A stretch of DNA of 40,782 bases from Roseateles sp. (GTDB lineage: Bacteria > Pseudomonadota > Gammaproteobacteria > Burkholderiales > Burkholderiaceae_C), in NCBI GenBank assembly GCA_015657635.1, contig JACDQM010000152.1, positions 1 through 40,782 on the forward strand. Reading direction: 5' to 3'. The position numbers and the translations under genes were made by a program. The notes under the pieces are model-generated. The model was not told the DNA's origin, did no database searches, and was given only the letters and a program-made list of their open reading frames with translations. Shown one piece after another: positions 35,816 through 40,782 of this stretch; within the stretch, counting starts at the first letter, position 1; each line of letters starts with the position of its first letter.

Positions 35816-36385
35816 TCAGGCCGGCTTGGTGTGGCCTTGCAACAGCCCGCTGCTGGAGAAGAAGTTGCCGCCGCCCAGATGGTGCAGCGCGCGCTGCTGC
35901 TCGGGCAGTTCTTGCCAGCGTCCGTCCTTGAAGGCCCAGTCCTCGGCCCAGGCGGCCACCACCTCGGCGAGGAAGAGGTCGTAGGTCTGCTGGTTGTGCG
36001 GCTCGGGATAGATGCGGCACTCCAGCCAGGCCAGACAGCCCTGGATCAGCGGCGCCGTCACCAGCGATGCCGGCTCGGTGCCGATCTGCCAGTGCGCGTA
36101 CTTGTCGAGCTCGCGCCCCGAGCTGTTGCCCACGCCGACCACCATGTCGATCTGCGCCGCGCAGGGCACGGCCAGCACGAACTCGCCCGAGGCCTCGACC
36201 AGCCCGCGCGTAAAGGTGTTCTTGTCGATCACCACCGCCACCTTGGGCGGGCTGAAGTCCAGCGGCATGTTCCAGGCCGCGGCCATCACATCGCGCTGCC
36301 CGCCATGCGCGCTGGCGACCAGCACCGTGGGGCCGTGGTTGAGCAGGCGGCTGGCCTTGGCCAGATCGACGGCGATGCGCGTCAT
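35816..36385 (-). CDS. flavin reductase family protein
   Basis: A 189-residue FMN-binding split-barrel protein of the flavin reductase / flavoredoxin family. VLVASAHGGQRDVMAAAWNM (about 22-41) is the flavin-contact region, and PKVAVVIDKNTFTRGLVEASGEFVLAVP follows (first part at about residues 47-66). The C-terminal half has ECRIYPEPHNQQTYDLFLAEV. It starts with ATG 36385 overlapping the serB stop as ATGA, so it is translationally coupled. Its electron partner is unknown; the context with serB and mfd gives no hint. Confidence 0.9.
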   Translation of the reverse strand: MTRIAVDLAKASRLLNHGPTVLVASAHGGQRDVMAAAWNMPLDFSPPKVAVVIDKNTFTRGLVEASGEFVLAVPCAAQIDMVVGVGNSSGRELDKYAHWQIGTEPASLVTAPLIQGCLAWLECRIYPEPHNQQTYDLFLAEVVAAWAEDWAFKDGRWQELPEQQRALHHLGGGNFFSSSGLLQGHTKPA

Positions 36386-37089
36386 TGCAGGATCTGCAGC
36401 AACTGCTCCAGCCCGCCGCTGTTGATCGCCACCATCGCCTGTTCACGCACCTTGGGCTTGGCGTGGAAGGCCACCGACAGGCCGGCCTCGCCCATCATCA
36501 GCAGGTCGTTGGCGCCGTCGCCCACCGCGATGGCCTGCTTGGGCGTGCAGCCGATCTCCGCGCAGCATTCCTGCAGCATGCGGCGCTTCTCGGCGCCGTC
36601 GCAGATCTCGCCCCAGGACTGGGTGATCAGTCGGCCGGTCAGGGCGCCATCCACGATTTCGAGTTCGTTGCTGCGTACGAAGTCCATGCCCAGCTCGGCC
36701 GCCACATAGCGGGTGAAGAAGGTGAAGCCGCCCGACACCAGCACCAGCTTGAGCCCGGCGGCCTTCAGCGCGGCGCACAGCTCGCGCGCGCCGGGGTTGA
36801 AGCGCAAGCGGTCTTGCAGCACGCCGTCCAGCGCCGTAGCCGGCACGCCTTGCAGCAGGGCCAGGCGGCGGCGCAGGCTGTCCTTGAAATCGGTGATCTC
36901 GCCGCGCATCGCCGCCTCGGTGATCGCAGCCACCTCGGCCTTGCGGCCGGCGGCATCGGCGATCTCGTCGATGCACTCGATGCTGATCAGCGTCGAGTCC
37001 ATGTCAAAGGCCGCCAGCTTGAAATCAGCCAGGCGCAGCGGCGGCGTGAAGCCTTGGGTCACCAAGGGAGGCAGGGTCAGGTCTTGCAT
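36382..37089 (-). CDS. serB: phosphoserine phosphatase
   Basis: The last step of serine synthesis, hydrolysing O-phosphoserine. HAD-fold motifs are clear: FDMDST (nucleophile Asp29, acid/base Asp31), LVSGGFTFF for motif II, the conserved Lys near KVRE, and GDGANDLLMM (about residues 188-197). The product is 235 residues, shorter than the E. coli enzyme (322), which has an extra N-terminal region; this short form is normal in betaproteobacteria. It is 16 bases after mfd and overlaps the next gene by four bases. Confidence 0.96.
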   Translation of the reverse strand: MQDLTLPPLVTQGFTPPLRLADFKLAAFDMDSTLISIECIDEIADAAGRKAEVAAITEAAMRGEITDFKDSLRRRLALLQGVPATALDGVLQDRLRFNPGARELCAALKAAGLKLVLVSGGFTFFTRYVAAELGMDFVRSNELEIVDGALTGRLITQSWGEICDGAEKRRMLQECCAEIGCTPKQAIAVGDGANDLLMMGEAGLSVAFHAKPKVREQAMVAINSGGLEQLLQILQ

Positions 37090-37105
37090 GGTGGAGCTTC
37101 TGTCT

Positions 37106-40100
37106 TCAGTCTTGCTTGATCGGTTGTCCCAGCAGGCGCAGCACTTCGCGGATCGCCTGCGCCCGGTCCTTGGGATCGGAGAGCTGCTTGTCGATGCGCA
37201 GCTTGTCGTTGCCGACCAGTTTGATGGTCCGGTTCTTCTGCACCAGCTCGATCACGCGCATCGCATCGATGGGCGGGTTGGGGCGGAAGTTGATGTTCAT
37301 CACCGTCGGCGCGGCATCGATCTTGGCCACGCCATAGGGCTTGGCCAGTACGCGCAGGCGGTGCGTGTCGAACAGGGTCTGGCCCTGCGCCGGCAGCTTG
37401 CCGAACCGGTCGGTAATTTCTTCGAGCATCGCGTCGATCTGCTCGGGCTTCTCGGCCGTGGCCAGGCGCTTGTAGAGCGAGAGCCGCACATGCACGTCGC
37501 CGCAATAGGCGTCGGGCAGCAGCGCAGGCGCGTGCAGATTGATCTCGGTGGTGGCGCCCAGCGGGCTCAGCAGATCAGGCTCCTTGCCAGCCTTAAGGCA
37601 GCGCACCGCTTCCGACAGCATCTCGTTGTAGAGCTGGAAGCCCACTTCCATCATGTTGCCGCTCTGGTTCTCGCCCAGCACCTCGCCGGCACCGCGGATC
37701 TCCAGGTCGTGCATCGCCAGATAGAAGCCTGAGCCCAGCTCTTCCATCGCCTGGATCGCCTCCAGGCGCTGGGCGGCCTGCTTGGTCAGCCCTTCCACGT
37801 CCGGCACCATCAGGTAGGCATAGGCTTGGTGGTGCGAGCGGCCGACGCGGCCGCGCAGCTGGTGCAGCTGCGCCAGGCCGAACTTGTCCGCGCGGCTCAT
37901 GATGATGGTGTTGGCGCTGGGCACGTCGATGCCGGTCTCAATGATGGTCGAGCACAGCAGCAGGTTGTGCTTGCCCTGCACGAACTCGCGCATCACGCGC
38001 TCCAGCTCGCGCTCGGGCATCTGCCCGTGGGCGATGACGATGCGCGCCTCCGGCACCAGCTCTTCGAGCTTCTGGCGCCGGTTCTCGATGGTCTCCACTT
38101 CGTTGTGCAGGAAGTAGACCTGGCCGCCGCGCTTCAACTCTCGCAGCACCGCCTCGCGGATGGTGCCGCTGGTCTCGCTGCGCACAAAGGTCTTGATGGC
38201 CAGGCGCGCTGCGGCGCAGTGGCGATCACGCTCAGGTCACGCAAGCCTTCCAGCGCCATGCCCAGCGTGCGCGGAATCGGGGTGGCGGTCAGCGTCAGCA
38301 CGTCCACCTCGGCGCGCATGGCCTTCATCGCCTCCTTGTGGCGCACGCCGAAACGGTGCTCCTCGTCGATGATCAAGAGGCCCAGGCGCGCGAACTTCAC
38401 GTCGGCCGAGAGCAGCTTGTGCGTGCCGATCACGATGTCGATGGTGCCGTCCGCCAGGCCTTCCATCGCCGCCTTGATTTCCTTGGCTGAGCGGAAGCGG
38501 CTCATCTCCGCCACCTTGACCGGCCATTTGCCGAAGCGGTCCGCGATGTTCTGGTAATGCTGCTCGGCCAGCAGCGTGGTGGGTGCCAGCAGCGCCACCT
38601 GCTTGCCACCCATCACCGCCACAAAAGCGGCGCGCAGCGCGACTTCCGTCTTGCCGAAACCCACATCGCCGCAGACCAGGCGGTCCATCGGTTTCGGGCT
38701 GATCATGTCCTGGATCACCGCATGGATGGCGGCGCGCTGGTCGGGCGTTTCCTCGAAGCCGAAGCTGGCGGCGAAGGCCTCGTAGTCGTGGCCCGAATAG
38801 CGGAAGGCATGGCCTTCGCGCGCGGCGCGGCGGGCATAGAGGTTCAGCAGCTCGGCGGCGGTGTCGCGCACCTGCTCGGCTGCCTTGCGCTTGGCCTTTT
38901 CCCACTGGCCCGAGCCCAGCCGATGCAGCGGTGCTTCTTCGGCTGACACGCCGGTGTAGCGGCTGATCAGGTGCAGCTGCGCCACCGGCACATAGAGCGT
39001 GGCCTTGTCGGCGTACTCGAGGTGCAGGAACTCCGAAGGGCCATCACCCAGGTCGATGTGGATCAGGCCCTGGTAGCGGCCGATGCCGTGGTTGACATGC
39101 ACCACCGGGTCGCCGACCTTCAGCTCGCTGAGGTCCTTGATCAGCGCATTGACATCGCTGACTTGCTCCTGCTTGCGGCGCCGGCGGGTGGTCGGCGTGG
39201 TGGCGAAGAGCTCGGTCTCGGTGAAGAGCTGGATCGTCCGGCCGTCCTCCGGCTCGAACCAGAAGAAGCCCGCGGCCAGCGGCGCTGCGGTGATGGCGAA
39301 TTTCTCGTCGCTGGCCGCGAACTCGGCCAGGTCCTTCACCGAGGGCGGATCAATCTTGTTGTCGCGCAGCAGCTCCAGCAGGCTCTCGCGTCGGCCTTCG
39401 CTCTCGGCCAGCAGCAGCACACGGTGCGGCGTGCTCTGCAGATGCGCGGCCAGCCGAGCCAGCGGCTCCTGTGCGCCGCGCTCCACGCTGACGTCGGGCA
39501 GCGGGCGCGCCCACTCCACCGGTTCGTTGCCGCGCATGGCCAGCACCGCATGCGGGTGCGTGGCGGCGAAAAATTCCTCGACCTTCAGGAAGATCTCTTC
39601 CGGCGGCAGGATGGGCCGCTCGGGGTCGTGCTGCAGGAAGCGGTGGCGCTCGCGCGTGTCGGTCCAGAAGCGGTTCAGCGCCTCGTCGATCTCGCCGTGC
39701 AGGGCCAGTGCGGCCTCGTTGCCCAGGAAGTCGAAGATGCTGGCGGTCTGCTCGAAGAAGATCGGCAGGAAGTACTCGATACCGCCGGTGGCAATGCCCT
39801 GGTCGATGTCCTTGTAGATGCGCGCCTTGGTCGGATCACCGTCCATCTTCTCGCGCCAGCGGGAACGGAAGGCCTTGCGCGCCGTTTCGTCCATGGGGAA
39901 CTCGCGGCCAGGCAGCAGGCGCACCTCGGGCACGGGGTAGAGGCTGCGCTGGCTGTCGGGGTCGAAGGTGCGGATGGAATCCACCTCATCACCGAACAAG
40001 TCGACCCGGTAGGGCACCAGCGAACCCATCGGAAACAAGTCGATCAGGCCGCCGCGCACCGCGTATTCGCCGGGCGACACCACCTGGCTCACATGCGTGT

Positions 40101-40569
40101 AGCCGCCCAGCGTCAGTTGCGACTTCAGGCTGGCCTCGTCCAGGCGCTGCTTGGTCTTGAAGTTGAAGGTGGTGGCCGCCAGAAAGGCGGGCGGCGCCAG
40201 GCGGGTCAGTGCGGTGGTGGCTGGCAGCAGCACCACATCGACATCACGGTCCTCGTGCTTCTTGCCTTGGGCCTGCAGCAGCCGCCACAGCGTGGCCAGG
40301 CGCTCGGAGATCAGGTCCTGGTGCGGGCTGAAACTGTCATAGGGCAGGGTTTCCCAGTCGGGAAAGACGGCCACGCGCAGCTCGGGCGCGAAGAACTTCA
40401 GCTCGTCCTCCAGGCGCTGCGTGTCAGCCGGTTCGGCGGTGATCACGGCGCACAGGCGGCCGGCGGCCGCTTGCGCTTGCGCAAAGCGCGCCATCAACAG
40501 TGCATCGGCCGAGCCGCTAGGGCGCGGCTGGTTGAATTTCTTGCCGGGGAGGATGGGAGGCAGGTGCAT
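37106..40569 (-). pseudogene. mfd: transcription-repair coupling factor Mfd, frameshifted
   Basis: Removes stalled RNA polymerase and recruits UvrA to lesions. Domains in order: UvrB-like N-terminal region (about 1-350), RNA polymerase-interaction domain with VGDPVVHVNHGIGRYQG (about 480-500), ATPase motif I GDVGFGKTEVALR (about 635-647), DEEHRFG (about 733), and the C-terminal TRCF region. Near 38210 the frame shifts: TAPQR should continue RLAIKTF but the read gives RAWPSRP; one extra C restores it. The restored protein is 1154 residues, E. coli Mfd 1148. The start ATG at 40569 is the family-typical one. Confidence 0.92.
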
Positions 40570-40586
40570 GGCTTCAGAAACGACAA

Positions 40587-40605
40587 CAGCCCCAGGAGGG
40601 GGCTG
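40587..40605 (-). promoter_or_regulatory. hairpin just upstream of mfd
   Basis: A seven-base-pair stem, CAGCCCC (40587-40593) with GGGGCTG (40599-40605), is followed on the minus strand by TTGTCGTTT. A -10-like TACAAT (40611-40616, minus strand) lies just upstream, so transcription could start at the hairpin base. It may be a terminator for a gene beyond the right edge, or a 5' stem on the mfd mRNA. Confidence 0.45.
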
Positions 40606-40729
40606 CCGGCATTGTAGAGAGCCAGGGGATAGACCCCTCACTCGCACGGCGGTTCACATGGCATGCTAGCGAAGCTCTGCATAAAGCGGCGCGAGGCCGG
40701 GTCGTGCGGATCGGGATGGGATGCAAGGC

Positions 40730-40770
40730 GCAGTTTGCTGCCAATAGCCGTAGCTATTGGCGAGAACTGC
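40730..40770. repeat. two-part inverted repeat at the right edge
   Basis: GCAGTT (40730-40735) pairs with AACTGC (40765-40770), and inside it GCCAATAGC (40740-40748) pairs with GCTATTGGC (40753-40761) over a CGTA loop. Nothing codes here. Its size and symmetry suggest a dispersed palindromic element or a regulatory site for the gene beyond the window. Confidence 0.7.
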
Positions 40771-40782
40771 AACGCCGCAGCC

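Overview
The window is chromosomal DNA from a G+C-rich betaproteobacterium of the order Burkholderiales, probably near Roseateles, Mitsuaria or Rubrivivax. This is inferred from gene content, gene order and protein style; no marker gene was compared with a database. Most of it is ordinary, densely packed housekeeping sequence. No tRNA, rRNA, CRISPR array, transposase or integrase was found.

Layout. 67-2379 (+): the translation operon rpsP-rimM-trmD-rplS and its terminator. 2400-4098 (+): a Nudix CoA pyrophosphatase and a CobD/CbiB-like membrane protein. 4099-4337: a GC-rich 81-bp tandem repeat and a terminator for the opposite strand. 7814-4387 (-): acyl-CoA thioesterase, tyrosine phosphatase, RluA-type pseudouridine synthase, short-chain dehydrogenase and Tim44-like protein. 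7991-10170 (+): pta-ackA, the acetyl-phosphate pathway. 10130-12074: a fumarylacetoacetate-hydrolase-family enzyme and a divergent alpha/beta hydrolase. 12200-14685 (+): rubrerythrin, a two-cluster Fe-S oxidoreductase and a DUF3501 protein, a compact and poorly characterised redox unit. 15118-16349: two lower-G+C genes for exported proteins, each followed by an attC-like site. This is a small cluster of integron cassettes without an integrase (CALIN-like) and the clearest accessory element here. 23590-16482 (-): uppP, map, glnD, mnmH, DUF2189, DUF2788 and YitT. 23700-25343 (+): nadB. 29066-25371 (-): nadA, a ComFB-like gene, and a coupled trio of saccharopine-dehydrogenase-like, DUF4166 and DCC-family genes. 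29229-33595 (+): TerB-like protein, MFS transporter, ThDP-dependent enzyme, S4 protein and RraA. 40569-33564 (-): mfd, serB, flavin reductase and a GAF-GGDEF-EAL protein.

Functional themes are translation and tRNA modification (TrmD, RimM, MnmH, RluA-like), nitrogen sensing (GlnD), NAD synthesis from aspartate (NadB then NadA), undecaprenyl phosphate recycling (UppP), serine synthesis (SerB), transcription-coupled repair (Mfd) and c-di-GMP turnover.

A caution for anyone using this sequence: six conserved reading frames are each broken by what looks like one missing base in a short GC-rich run (RluA-like, mnmH twice, the ThDP enzyme, the GGDEF/EAL protein, mfd). The repeated pattern points to residual sequencing or assembly error rather than six real pseudogenes, but only the reads can settle it.
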